The notes under the pieces were generated by a model, which was given only the letters and a program-made list of their open reading frames with translations, did no database searches and had not been told where the DNA came from. A stretch of DNA of 64,000 nucleotides from assembly GCF_901709675.1 (NCBI RefSeq), contig NC_051088.1:6645693-6709692 (forward strand), given 5' to 3'. The DNA is from Syngnathus acus (taxonomy: Eukaryota > Chordata > Actinopteri > Syngnathiformes > Syngnathidae). Positions 22,495-34,740 of the stretch are shown here, piece by piece; within the stretch, counting starts at the first letter, position 1; each line of letters opens with the position of its first letter. The position numbers and the translations under genes were made by a program.

Positions 22495-25400
22495 ATGGCT
22501 AACGGAGTACGAAATGAGTTACTGATGAGCACAACCCTAATCGATGAACTGGCAGAAGTGGCAAAAGATTCAGCCTTTACAAATGGTATTCTTATGAGGC
22601 TTGAAATATCCCCCAACTCGTCAGAGGTGAGATTTTCCACTTTTTTGGAAAAATTGAAAATGTTTCCACGGTTACGTGAAACTTCTCAAACAACTTTTAC
22701 AAAATGTTGTGGAGGGGTGGAACGTGCTCACTTTTGCCCTTTGTTTTTCAGGAGGTGACGTATGCTCCTATCACTCTCTTCCCCACACCAGTACCAAGAG
22801 CTCTTTTCCTCCAAGGCGTGGCAGTGCAAACTCACTACAACACACTTGTGGATAAAATCAGCCAGGATCCTGACTTCTTGGAAGAGGCTCTTGCCAGGTA
22901 GGATGCTGACTTCTTACTGGGGTTTAATTACATTTCATAGCTGAATATATTTATAAAGAAGTAAGAGAGATATTTTTTATATATATTTGAGTAGAACATA
23001 TTACTGGAAAATACAAACATTTCCCCCAAAAGTCATTATTTTTTTCAGCACTGTCAGATGATCTATACCAGGGGTCGCCAACCTTTCTTAAACCGAGAGC
23101 TAATTCCTGGGTACTGATTAAGGCAAAGGGCTACCAGTTTGACACACACTTCTGAAATAGCCAATTTGCTCAATTGGGCTTTTACTATGTGTTATTATTG
23201 TCATTTCCAGTTCACATGTAAGTGTGATTTTAACAAGAATAGCAAAAATACAGTCAAACCTTGGTTTTTGACCACAATCCGTTCCAGAAGGCGGTTCGAG
23301 AAGTGGATCGGTTGAATTCCGAATCTATTATTCCCATTGCAAATAATGGAAAGAAATTTAATCCGTTTCAAGACAAAAAAAAACCCGCCTTCTTAAAGCA
23401 TTTTTTCATTTGTGCGTATTTGTCCAATCGCGCAACTGCAGCGCACCGCCGAACGCGCAACAGTAGCGCGTCGCCAACCGCGCAACTGCACCGCGCTGGT
23501 CGCATTATTGTGACAGAGCCGTCGCTAAAATTTAGAAAATATTTTTAAAGTCCTGATGTACTTTCCAAAATTTAAGTGGACCTCAGTGAGCAGGGAGCTT
23601 AATTTGGTCCCATCGCGCAACCGCAGCGCGCCGGGCGCTCACTGTCACATTGCTTTAAGAGCGTCTTTGTGTTTTAGGATGGCTTTACTGCTCCCACTTG
23701 CTTTCTTTGGAGGCATGATTAGGGGTTAATACAATCATCGAAGTAACGAAAATACAATAACAACGGAGTCAGTCGGCATCCGGGCCGCGCGGTCGGGTTT
23801 TCTCGGGTCCTCCCGGCTCATCTCGCGAGGTTCGACCTCCAAATTTTGTTTGACAACCGAAGCAAAAACATCTCGAATTTTGTGTTCGAATTCCGATTTG
23901 TTCGAGAACCAGGACGTTCGAAAACCGAGGTTTGACTGTAAAATAAATAGATGCAGCTCACTGACAAGTGCCGCTATTTGAGCTAATTTTAGAACAGTCC
24001 TGCGGGCGACTCATGCGGTCCTCACGGGCGACCTGGTGCCCGCGGGCACCGTGTTGGTGACCCCTGATCTATACTATAGAATACGGCCCGCCTCCACATT
24101 TGGTCTGGCCTCCTGAACAATACCAGAGAGCATTTTGATTTATTTTTCCATACAATATTTATTTGTATTTAATGATAAAGTTGGGCTTTTGAATTAAAAT
24201 GTTCCTTAGTTATGAACTTTTTTCATTATCAACCGTTAGTTGGTAACTATTTCATACACGCATATAGTAACGCGACATTCTGTTCCACCCTTCTGCGGTC
24301 TGTGCCCCTATCTGGCAACTCCCAGAAAAAAAATCTTAAACCCGCCCCTCTCAAAGAGAGAACGGAATAATGGCGAAAAGATTAGGTAAAAGAAAAATTG
24401 ATTCTGAATGCAGGGCATTTAACTTGCAGTGGACAAACGATTATTTTTTTGTTCAATGCAAAGAACAGGCTGTCTCATCTGTCAAGAGGCGGTGGCGGTA
24501 TTCAAAGAATACAATCTGCGGCGACACTATGAATCCAGTCGCAAAGACAAGTACGATAGCTTGCAAGGCCAAATGCAAGTAGACAAACTCTCAAAGCTCA
24601 AAAGTGGACTGTTAGCTCAGCAGAATACATTTGTACGCCAAGCTCAGCTGAACTAGTCATCTGGCAGATGCAGGCCCACAGTTCACACTGATGACAATGA
24701 AAACGAAAGATAAACTCACTTTTCTGACTTGAATGAGTCATTCTGAGTATAAAAAATATCATCATAATAAAATCTACTGGGATAAAATCCATCTCCACAA
24801 CCATATTGGTAGTGGTATTGGTTGTGCTGTATAGGTGCATGGACTTTTTTTCTGTGAAGAACCCAGAGAGGGTTATTTGGTTATGATTTATTTCATAATT
24901 AGTGTTGTTTGTTTCCCGGATTTTTTCTGTGAAGAACCCAGAGAAGGTTATTTGGTTATTATTTAATTCATAATTAGTGTTGTTTGTTTCCCGGATTTTT
25001 TCTGTGAAGAACCCAGAGAAGGTTATTTGGTTATTATTTAATTCATGAATAGTGTTATTATTTATTTCATGACTTTTGTTCCGTGAAGAATCCAGAAAGG
25101 GTTATTTGATTGTGCTTTCTGGAAAACAATACATTTTTATCTTTAGGCACTCCTGCAATCGTCACACTTTTTTGTTACAAACTGACCCCGGTCCCCCATC
25201 AAAGAAGGGAAAAGTTATGTGGCACTCACAGGAAAAGGTTTGGGGACCCCTGATCTATAGTGATTTATTGCAAAGGATAACACATTTTATTTTGACATTG
25301 TCATCTTTTAGCACCATTACTGTGGATGATTTCACTGCAAGGCTGTTCGAGATACACCGACAGGTCCTTAAAAAAGGAAGGTTGCAGGTATGTAAGTCAG

Positions 25401-25565
25401 GGACGTAGCCATACATTTTGAATGGGGGCGTGGGGCCAACTTTTGCCAGACAAAAAATCAATATATAGGGTTAGCTTTGTGGGCTCGACTGAGGAAACGT
25501 CACGTGACCGGGACGAGCGTCTTGAGCTGAATTAATTGATCATCAATTATAAAAAAAATATATAG

Positions 25566-25626
<61 letters not shown>

Positions 25627-28600
25627 TTATTTATTTATTTTTCTGTGCGGCTTGGTCAAGTCAAAGTCAAAGTCAAAGTCCGGTACCAAGTGACCCACGG
25701 CCCGGTACCGGCCCGCGGCCCGGAGGTTGGGGACCACTGCTCTGACACACTACTACAGCACATCATTATATTTCTAGTGGAGCTATGCTTGTAATATCAG
25801 CCAAGAGGCAGAGGCTGCTTTTTAGGCAGCAGGCTGCATTCTATGTGTAGTTTTACACACTAGTCCACATTGATGTATCTGATCTTGCCTTCTTCCCAGA
25901 CAATTGTGTTGGGTCTGAATCGGTCCGACTACATGTGGGAGATGGAGAATGGACACACATCTCTGAAACAGATCGAGATCAACACCTTTGCGGCTGGTGC
26001 TGGAGGCATGGCCTCTCACATTTCTGATGTACACAGGTAAGACTTCAAAATTTAACCCCAAAATAATTTTATATATTTGATTCATGTAAATAAGGCTTTT
26101 GGATGAATATGTCATAAAGCCCCTGATGTTGAAAATCTGAACAAAATGCTTCCATTGTTTCTCAGTTTGCTCTAAATCTCTTATCTTACCTTCCTATTTA
26201 AATTCCTATTAACAATGACAAACATCTTGTTTACAACAGACACATTCTTCGGGTGGTTGGCCAACTGGAGGACAGCCAGCGCATCATCGACAACAATCCT
26301 ACGCTGGGTCAGGCCAAGGCTGTGGCCAAGGCCTGGGAGCTCTATGGATCAAAGAGGTACGTCCATTGAACACCCTAATAAACACAAACACCATTGCCAA
26401 TCTTTCATTTCTGAAATACGCACATTCAAATAAACGATACTGAACTTCACATTTTCACAATTACCGTAATTTTCGGACTATAAGCCGCTCCGGAGTACAA
26501 GTCGCATCAGCCATAAAATGCCCAAAAAAGTGAAAAAAAACATATATAAGTCGCTCCGGAGTATAAGTCGCATTTTGTGGGGCAATTTATTCGACAAAAT
26601 CCAACACCAAGAACAGTCATGAACGAGCAACAACAGGCTAAACGATAGGTATGCTAACGTGACATAAACACAAACGAAGAGCTGAGAACGGCCCTGACGT
26701 AACATTCAGAGTTATTTAAAGAAAATCCAATTCATTAAATCCATCGATCGTCCTTTGTCAACAATGGGTGCGCGCCGCTGACGGCGCTTGCACTTCAAAA
26801 TATTCCACAGGCCCATATAACGATATATAAATTAGATATCAAATAACTATTATATAGGCAATAATATTATCAAACCATCTGTGCACTCTAAATCATTAAA
26901 TCCATCGATCAAATTCCTTGTCCTTTGTCAACAGCGCCGCGCGTTCGCCCTGACGTCAGCCTCGTCGTTATTCCACAGATCTAGTATACACTACCGTTCA
27001 AAAGTTTGGGGTCACAAAATTGTTTGGGTGACCCCAAACTTTTGAACGGTAGTGTAAATATTATGATAATAAAATATTATGAATTAAATATTATAAATTA
27101 TATTTTATATTTGTATAAGATTATATATAATCTATGAATATAAGTATACATATATATTATAAGATTTTTTACACAGAAGATTATATATATAATCTATAAA
27201 TAATTATCTAAATAAATATAATCACTACCGTTCAAAAGTTTGGGGTCACCCAAACAATTTTGTGACCCCAAACTTTTGAACGGTAGTGTATACGTAACTA
27301 GATTGTAGCCTTAACAAAGTACAAGGAAAGACGTGGGTTTGGTAAACGGCTCTTTATTTAACAAAACAAACTTCCAGGCGTGTGGCGGCGTGGACTTCCA
27401 GCCACGGAGGAAGAGAGATCCATAGAATATTCTATTCTATTCATCCACCGTCCCCGGACAGCCACCTGGCTGAGCGCCGGCCCCCGACTTCAATCCACGG
27501 AGGTGAAAGAGAGCTCCGTAGAGTAGGACCGGGCGTGGGTAAAAGCCATAATAGTTTTTCAAACCTTCTGTGTCACTCCAAATCCTTAAATCCTTCAAAC
27601 TCTTCGTCCGCCGTGTCACTTAGAAACAAAGCCGCCAATGATGCCGGTAGTACGTGGGGCCCTTCGTCATCTTCGTCATCCCGTGATCAATCTTTGTCCT
27701 TTATGTAAACAACCGCCTCGCCACGCCGCGTCGCGCTGCTGACGTCACTTGGAATTCAAATTACAGTAATTCCTTGCTACATCGCGGTTCGTTTGTCGCG
27801 GTTTCACTTTTTTTTTTGAAAATTTTTGAAAAAAAACACATATAAGTCGCCCCCCCACCCAAACTATGAAAAAAACCGCGACTTATAGTCCGAAAATTAC
27901 GGTATGCTCCGTACCCCTAATGTGATTTGGAGCTGTAAAATGCCAAACAGGTTCTCTGTTGTCATTAAAGAGCGGTTGTCATGTTTGTGGTGGAGGAGAA
28001 CGAGAAGAACATCCTGGATCAACGATTCATTGAGAATGAGCTGTGGAAAGGGTAAGGTTACTTGAGCTCTTACACTACCGTTCAAAAGTTTGGGGTCACA
28101 AAATTGTTTGGGTGACCCCAAACTTTTGAACGCTAGTGTAAATATTATTATAATAAAATATTATGAATTAAATATTATAAATTATATCTTATATTTGTAT
28201 AAGATTATAAAAAATCTATGAATATAAGTATACATATATATTATAAGATTTTTTACACAGAAGATTATATATATATAATCTATAAATAATTATCTAAATA
28301 AATATATACACTACCGTTCAAAAGTTTGGGGTCACAAAATTGTTTGGGTGTATATGTCCAGAATTAATCATTGATGTGTGATTACTTGAGCTCTTATATA
28401 TCCAAAATTAATTGTTGATGTTTAAAATAAAACATTTTCAGGTTTACTCCAAAGTTCATTCTTTGCTCACTGGCTCTTTTTCCATTTAGTCATAATCTCA
28501 GAATTTTCAATGTGTTTCAGGAATATTGCCACCATACGAAAGCGTTTTGAGGATGTCTCTGAATCTGGACTCCTAGATGGGCACAAGAGACTATTTGTGT

Positions 28601-31555
28601 AAGTGTTCTGTCCATTAATATTCAACACGGGAAAACAGCATATTTTTGCTTGTCATTTCAAAGTTCTGTCCTCCCACAAACTCAGTGATCATCAGGAAGT
28701 TGCGGTGGTCTACTTCAGGAACGGTTATATGCCTCAGCACTACAAGTCTGAAAAGGTAGTGACTTGCTGTCTTTCTTGAAGGTAAACCATACAAAGTTTT
28801 GATCAGACACGTGTGGGCTACATGATATACTTTTAACGCTAAAATTGTTTCTGGATGCCTCCAAAATCAACTCACAATGAGCCTCATATACTAAAAATGC
28901 TTACACACCAATTTGTGATTTATTATCAATATATTCTTACTAAAATGTGTGCATATTCTGCAAACAAAATTACAACATCCTTAGGACACGCATATAGACA
29001 AATCATGATGGATCAGCCTTTGAAAAAAAACCTAATATTGTGAATGCAGATAACTGAAATCAACCAGTTGATAATGAGTTGACTAATGTCCCAAATAACT
29101 GTGAAAGACATTTCTCATCTCTTGCAGTTCAACTGCGTGCGTGAATGAACCTACCACTTTCTGTGTTCTGCGTAGTCACTCAACAAGCAGTGTGCGAGTA
29201 TGCTAATCTTTACCTCTTTACATCTAATGGGGGGGTCTGCCTTCAATCTGCTAACCGGCTGACCTTATACAGGGACTCCAGCCTACACCTGGGATCATGT
29301 CTGATCCAGTAGACCCAAGCCTCGACTGATCTTGTGCTTAAGGCCTATTCTTGTGCTGCTATGATTAGTGCCTTTGTGCTGTCTTTCAGTCCAGCCTTTT
29401 TGATATGTTTTCTCAATGCCAGCCACTTATTCAATTTGACGGTGTACATGCCATGCAGGGCCTTGTCTATCCATGACAGTCCATCTGGCTCCTTCTCCTG
29501 ATTGGGCAGGTCATCCTTAGGGGCCATCATCTTGATGTATTCTTAAAGGCTTGTTGTTTCCTCCTGGTTAGTGCCCTGGGCGCTCAGGAGTCCACGGCCG
29601 GCCTTTTTTTGCTTTGTGTACAATCTCAAGATGCTGGACTTGGGGTGGAACCGTCTATGCATTGTAAGGATCTTTCTTGTCTTGATAGCAGTGGCTTGCA
29701 TTTCTTTCAGTGGCCAGGCCATTTTGCCAGCAGGGTATCTTATTACTGACAAGGTATAGGTATTAACCTAGAACTTTTTTCTTGCCGTGCAGTTGACTAT
29801 TCAGGATCTGCCTCAACATTCCTTAGATATTTGGCTTTGCTCAACCTCCTAACTGCCTCCCCGGGATTGATATTTGCCTATGGAATACCGAGGTATTTGT
29901 AGCAGTTCAGCACGTCTGCTATGCAGCCTTTCGGTCGTTCAATCCCTTCAGTTGTGATTATCTTACCTTGATATCATTCGCCCACACTTATCTAGCCCAA
30001 ATCACATTCCGATGTCGTTGCTGTATTTCCTTGTAATGTGAATCACATACATGTGCATACAGTACTCATTCTCTAATCGGGATCCCTAACATGTACAAAC
30101 AAACCATACTTGGCTATGGCTGCCATACAGGTTTTATTTGTCCCAACTCCATTTTAGGCCTGGGATGCTCGTCTGATGATGGAGTGCTCCTTGGCTGTGA
30201 AATGTCCGGATATCAGCACTCACCTGGCTGGAACTAAGAAGGTCCAGCAGGTGCTTTCCCAGCCAGGTGTTCTGGAACGATTCTTTCCTGACCAGCCGCA
30301 AGTAGTGGAGCAAGTTAGGGCCACCTTTACTGGCCTCTACTCTCTGGACATGGTGAGAAACAACCTGATGCTTTGCAACATGGTGCACAGTGCTCTGAAG
30401 AAATCGTCAACCTGACTGTTTCATTCAAATTCCCAAACTACCGGTACACACTCAGTTCAATGATGCTATCTGTGACTATGCTGAGATCTGAAGTGCTGTC
30501 TCAGATATTTATTATTTCACATAACGAGATAACAGCGCCTGTTGAAACCTCCTCCAAAGGCGACGAGCCCCAAAAAACAAAGTTTGTTTTCTTGTCTACA
30601 TCCTGATATTGCAACTTAGGGTATGTTTATACAACAGCAATTTTAACAGAAAACTGCAAAATCATTTGGCTATGTTGACATTGACATTTACTGGCCTGGC
30701 ATGTGTGTTTCTAATGATTATTTTTGCTGCTCTGTATGAAAGGGCATCTGTTTGTGCCATTCAATGTAATATATAAGATTTTTTTTACTAGGTTTTCATG
30801 TGAAAAATGGAAAGCTTATTTTTGTTGTTGTTTGTGTTTGTTTAAAGGGAGCAGAAGGGGACAAAGCGGTAGAAATGGCTTTGGCAGCACCGGATCGGTT
30901 TGTCCTGAAACCTCAGCGAGAGGGAGGAGGTACAGTTAAAACATAAAAAGTCATTCCTTTCATCCTGCAAAACAGCTATCCATTTAACATCTATCCATTT
31001 TCTACATTGTTTAACCTCTGCACATAGTAAATGTAAAAAAAAAAAAAAATAGATGGATGGATGGATGGAATAATAATTAAAATTCTTTTCTTCAAGGAAA
31101 CAATATTTACGGACAAGAAATCTGTGAGGTTCTTGGAAAAGTGAAGAACAGTGCAGCGAGAATGGCCTATATACTGATGGATAAAATCCAGCCCGAGTCT
31201 ACACCGAACTACCTGCTGAGAATGGGCAAGCCCCTCAAAATTAGTAATTGTGTTAGTGAACTGGGCTTCTTTGGAACCTATGTCAGGTAAGCACAGTCAC
31301 TATTCATTTTGTCTATAATTGTATTGTTGGCACATTTGGATCCTTGTTTCACATTGCTACTATCGGGCTGAGGAGTTTGAACAGACAACAAATGGTTTCT
31401 CATCTAATCCTCACATGCCGTTTTTGTGCAGGCATGGTAAAAACATGCTGATGAATGATTGTGTGGGCTATCTTATGAGGACCAAAAGTTCCGAATGCGC
31501 CGACAGTGGTCTACTTTCTGGAACGGCAGGCTTGGACAGCGTGCTCCTCTTCTGA
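22495..31555 (+). CDS. gss: Glutathione synthetase, copy B (12 coding exons, intact, diverged substrate loop)
   Basis: Predicted 475-aa glutathione synthetase with the same exon structure as copy A: 22495-22626, 22752-22897, 25312-25387, 25900-26036, 26240-26356, 27971-28051, 28521-28598, 28686-28755, 30158-30352, 30848-30929, 31097-31286, 31432-31555. All exon lengths equal those of copy A and the frame is open. The ATP and metal motifs ([25 protein letters not shown]) are kept. The C-terminal loop is remodelled: after RTK it reads [15 protein letters not shown], so the Val-Ala pair equivalent to human 461-462 is Leu-Leu (codons 31511-31516). The substrate motif reads FAAG where human has ISAS. 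Introns 2, 5 and 6 carry hAT, TA-element and foldback insertions. The divergence may alter acceptor use; activity is not demonstrated. Confidence 0.93.
23069..24066 (-). mobile_element. Complete hAT element containing a Tigger element
   Basis: The outer ends CAGGGGTCGCCAACC and GGTGACCCCTG are flanked by perfect 8-bp repeats ATCTATAC (23061-23068, 24067-24074). The inner Tigger-type element, 23251-23938, has termini CAGTCAAACCTTGGTTTTTG and (inverse) CAGTCAAACCTCGGTTTTCG with TA on both sides. The junction between hAT and Tigger is the same as at 19325, so the two parts probably travelled as one. Confidence 0.88.
24075..25252 (+). mobile_element. hAT (ZBED/GTF2IRD2-like) element remnant
   Basis: The right end is GGTTTGGGGACCCCTG followed by ATCTATAG (25253-25260), the sequence found at the empty site in unit A (6887-6894). 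At 24370 a transposase-like frame starts [20 protein letters not shown]. One missing base near 24,470 shifts it into the frame that continues [10 protein letters not shown], and it stops at 24,656. The left end was lost next to the element at 23069. Confidence 0.7.
24848..25110. repeat. About 75-bp tandem repeat, 3.3 copies
   Basis: Units beginning TTTTCTGTGAAGAACCCAGA start at about 24,848, 24,922 and 24,997, with a diverged partial unit at about 25,077. It lies within the hAT remnant. Confidence 0.85.
25577..25739. repeat. (TA)n microsatellite and hAT terminus in gss-B intron 3
   Basis: A (TA)n array of about 45 bases is followed by ATTT repeats, an AGTCAA triplet-like repeat and GGAGGTTGGGGACCACTG, the inverse of the common hAT start CAGTGGTCCCCAACC. 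This block is absent from intron 3 of copies A and C. The left end of the element was not identified. Confidence 0.6.
26464..27902. mobile_element. TA-flanked DNA transposon, family 1, in gss-B intron 5
   Basis: Termini CCGTAATTTTCGGACTATAA and inverse TATAGTCCGAAAATTACGG are a perfect match over the first 18 bases, with TA at 26462-26463 and 27903-27904. The empty site is visible in unit A (ATTATGCTCCGTACCCC, about 7906). It contains a nested foldback MITE at 26989-27288. This copy has the best preserved ends, so it may be the youngest of the four. Confidence 0.9.
26989..27288. mobile_element. 300-bp foldback MITE (copy 2)
   Basis: Exactly 300 bp, TA-flanked, with the two mirror-image hairpins described for 18129. 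It interrupts the motif GATCTAGTATATAACTAG of the host TA element. Confidence 0.92.
28073..28350. mobile_element. Foldback MITE (copy 3), right hairpin half missing
   Basis: It lies in gss-B intron 6 between GAGCTCT and TATATGTCCAG, where copies A and C have GAGCTCTTATATATCCAG. The left hairpin is complete. The right end stops after stem plus loop, and that loop is in the left-hand orientation (AAAATTGTTTGG) rather than its complement. This points to inversion or template switching inside the palindrome. Confidence 0.88.
29270..30050 (-). mobile_element. REL-endonuclease-type LINE remnant in gss-B intron 8
   Basis: The fullest of three paralogous remnants. Minus-strand pieces read [20 protein letters not shown] and [20 protein letters not shown] (29,752-29,560), then [12 protein letters not shown] and [17 protein letters not shown] (29,530-29,345). 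Multiple stops and frameshifts. I place it with NeSL/R2-like non-LTR elements on motif resemblance only. Confidence 0.5.
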
Positions 31556-33013
31556 GTACCTGGACTTGGCACCATTAGTCAATGATGTGCTCTTGCAATG
31601 TTTCCCAGCTCTGCCAATCAGCCATCATCTCATTGGCAGATTGTTCAATGCACATGGATACAAGATGCCACAACAGTTTGCCTAACCCTTTCAAACTCCA
31701 AGAGACCCCACACTTAATGAGACCCAATCATGGGTATAACAGTTTTGAATGTACTGTGCGTGGTGTGCAACCCCAGTGAGGATAAGCAGTTGGCAGAAAA
31801 TGGATAGATGAATTGATAGATTATAAACTTGCCATTCGACACCTCGATTGTAACTTAAATTGGCACGATAATGAACATTTGTTCTACCATTGAATCAATT
31901 TTATTAATAAGTTTTGCATGACTTAAAATTAAAAAAACTATTAATTGTTGCCTCTTTCCAATATCTGCTGCAACATCCAAGCATTTTTCAACATACAACA
32001 ATTGGCTGAGTTTACATTCAGTTTTGACAATATACATGTATAGTTGCTTTTTAAAAAAACTTGTGATTTAAATGTGTCAAAACTAATTGTGTAAGAACTT
32101 TTAAATCTGAAACCATTGATTGAATAATGACACTTAGGAATGCTAGCCCTCCGACCTAAATCCAATCAAAATCTGCGGAGTTCCTTGAGGATTTTTGTGT
32201 AAATATTTATGCAAGGAAAAAATGGAAACCCTAATGACATGAATACCTGGAATATGTGTAAAGTGAAAGGAGGTGAACCTGATGAATGATGTGGAAGAAA
32301 ATAAAAAATGTTGAGAGAATGGAAGGAATGAATGAATGAGAATGAGAGGTGACATTTTGGCTCGAAATTTTGTGAATTTCTCAAAAACCATAAATATTTG
32401 GAATGACAAAAAAATATGAGCATAATAAGTGAATAAGTGAAAAGTAGAATGAGGTGAATCGGATGAATTATGTGGAAGTGGTTACACGTCAAAAAAGTGG
32501 GCGGAATAAGTAGAATAATAAAATACAGGAATCACATGTGTGAAGGCCTTCAAAAATTCTACCTACAAGTTTTAACACTGACAGAAATAAAATCGACTTC
32601 AGCCAAGTCTTGGAATATATTACCATCTGCTGGGCTTTTTGTATCACTGCAGTGTTTTACAAAAGTTTTCAAATATTCCAGAAGTTGGTGCCTGTAAATT
32701 AAATGGACATAAGCAAATTAGCCATTGGACTGACAATGGATGGACCAGTGTCGGAAGCCCTTTTCAATGACAAGGACAGATGAGGACGGGGGACGGCTGT
32801 CTTATGAGTCAGGACGCAGAGACAAGGACAGAGGGGTGCCCAGGTCAGAAACGAAGAACTGAGTACAAACTGGCCAAATTTGGTCATCTCTGTCTATCTC
32901 TATCTCTCTCTTCGCCTGTCTATCGATCAATTGATTGGTAGATAGAGAAGAGGGCGCTCAGGTGAGGATGGGGCGGGGGGCTGCCAAGCACTGCTGCCCC
33001 CAAGAGCTGTCTG

Positions 33014-33212
33014 TCCATCCATCCATCCATCCATCCATCCATCCATCCATCCATCCATCCATCCATCCATTTTCCATCCCATCTGTCCATTTTCCATCCA
33101 TACCCCTTCTCCCCACGGGGGTTACGGGCGTGCTGGAGCCTATCCCAGCAATCATCGGGCAGTAGGCGGAGACACCCTGAACTGGTTTCTAGCCAATCGC
33201 AGGGCAAACAAT
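33014..33212 (-). mobile_element. tRNA-derived SINE fragment with (ATCC)n tail
   Basis: Paralogous to 317-481, with a longer tail of about 14 ATCC units. Head missing. Confidence 0.7.
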
Positions 33213-33349
33213 CTTTACAACGTTGTGAATGTTCTGTCAGCAAAATTAGTTATTTAGGAGGCTTGGTTCCTGTAATTTAGGGCCCAAAAGGTGGTACGAC
33301 CACAGAGAAACGGTGCAACCACACCCACTTACATTTCCATATTTTATTA

Positions 33350-33413
33350 GCAGATGTGGCTTCCACCCAGGCAAAGAGGAATCAAAAATCTAGGTCTAAC
33401 ATACTAATAAAAG
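33350..33413 (+). other. gss: Non-coding leader exon of gss copy C
   Basis: Matches 619-682, but the donor reads GTAACC instead of GTAAGC, weakening positions +5/+6. The acceptor TATTACAG before 39820 is intact. Confidence 0.5.
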
Positions 33414-33762
33414 GTAACCAGCTTTCTACGTAATTATCGAGTTGACCTTTTGGTTTGGTCAGTAATTTTTCTAATGCAATGTATTCTTTAATTTTGATTT
33501 AATTTGATTAATATTAATGAGTAGCTTATTCATTTTTTCCAATTAAACAAAATTGTTTTCTCAACGATAACTTATTGGTTGTGAACATTTATCTGGGAGG
33601 TTGCTAATTTAAAGCTGTTAATGTATGATCTTCGAGGAGGTGGAATCCCAAAGCTCAAAATTAGGAGCATTTTTGCATAACCCATGTACAAAAGCTTTGT
33701 GCATTCCCTCATAGCATGAACATTCCTAGAGTATTGTCGCTGCATTGTGTGCAAACTACATA

Positions 33763-34488
33763 ATAATAATAATAATAATTCATTAAATTTGTATAGCGCT
33801 TTTCAAAAACCCAAAGACGCTTACAGGGAACAAGGCAAAGACATACATGAGGGGAGGGGGACGGGGCAGAAACAATCGGATAAAATTAAGAAGAGGAAAC
33901 CAGTTATGGGTAGGGGAGGTCATGAGCTTGAGAGAAGAGGTAAGTTTTTAAACGGGACTTAAATATGGGGAGTGTGGGTGAGTCACAGACAGACTGAGGG
34001 AGAGAGTTCCAGAGTCGGGGTGATGTGCAGGAGAAGGCTCTGTCACCGAAGGATTTGAGTTTAGATTTTGGGACTGTCAGACGTGAAGTATTGGAGGATC
34101 GGAGGGGACGGTTGGGGCAGTAGGGGACAAGGAGGTCGGATAGGTAAGTGGGAGCCAGGTGGTGAAGGGCTTTGAAGGTGAGGAGGAGTATCTTGAAAAT
34201 GATACGCTCCTTAATGGGGAGCCAGTGAAGAGAGTGGAGAACAGGAGTGATGTGTTCACGGGACCGGGTGTGGGTAAGGAGGTGGGCAGCAGAGTTTTGG
34301 ACTAGTTGAAGTCTATGGAGTGAGTGAGCAGTGATTCCAGTGAGAAGGGAGTTGCAGTAGTCAAGCCGGGATGAGATGAAGGCGTGGATGAGAGATTCAG
34401 CGGCAGGGAGAGAAAGGCAGTGCCGGATTTTGGCGATGCGTCGGAGGTGGAAGTAGGAGGTCTTGACAACTGAGCTAACATGAGGTTG
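33763..34488 (-). mobile_element. 5'-truncated LINE in unit C leader intron, ACATA target duplication
   Basis: Minus-strand frame 34500-33904 encodes an RT C-terminal tail: SRLDYCNSLLTGI, LQLVQNSAAHLLT, LHSLHWLPIKERI, SKLKSFGDRAFSC and LWNSLP, typical of L2/CR1-like fish LINEs. The 3' end is a TTA repeat. ACATA occurs at 33758-33762 and 34489-34493. Unit A has the empty site (1026-1030), so this is a unit-C-specific insertion. Confidence 0.85.
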
Positions 34489-34740
34489 ACATATATCAGA
34501 TGGAGAAAAGCCAATTTTGACATACACGTAAACCTCGAAAGAACGCGCTTCGATTCTACATGACTTTCTGTCTAACGCGGTTTGGTCATGGACCCCATTT
34601 TCTTTTGTCGTAAATACATTTTCTTCTGAACTGTGAGCACAAACCTTAAAGGACACATATCTTGGATAATCCGCTTGTTTTGCTTTTAAAAAAAAATTCT
34701 TGTGTATGTGGAGTATCCAGGAGTGTAGAAAAGTGTAATA

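Larger units (their letters stand above)
16281..32564 (+). repeat. gss: Tandem duplication unit B (contains gss copy B)
   Basis: Begins where the 3' flank of copy A recurs (TTTTAACACTGACAGAAATA) and ends at the same motif downstream of copy B. It differs from A and C in having a short leader intron (~310 bp), and in carrying the TA element upstream of the leader exon rather than within the leader intron. The region 16,500-22,020 has no counterpart in A or C and is mostly transposons. Confidence 0.8.
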
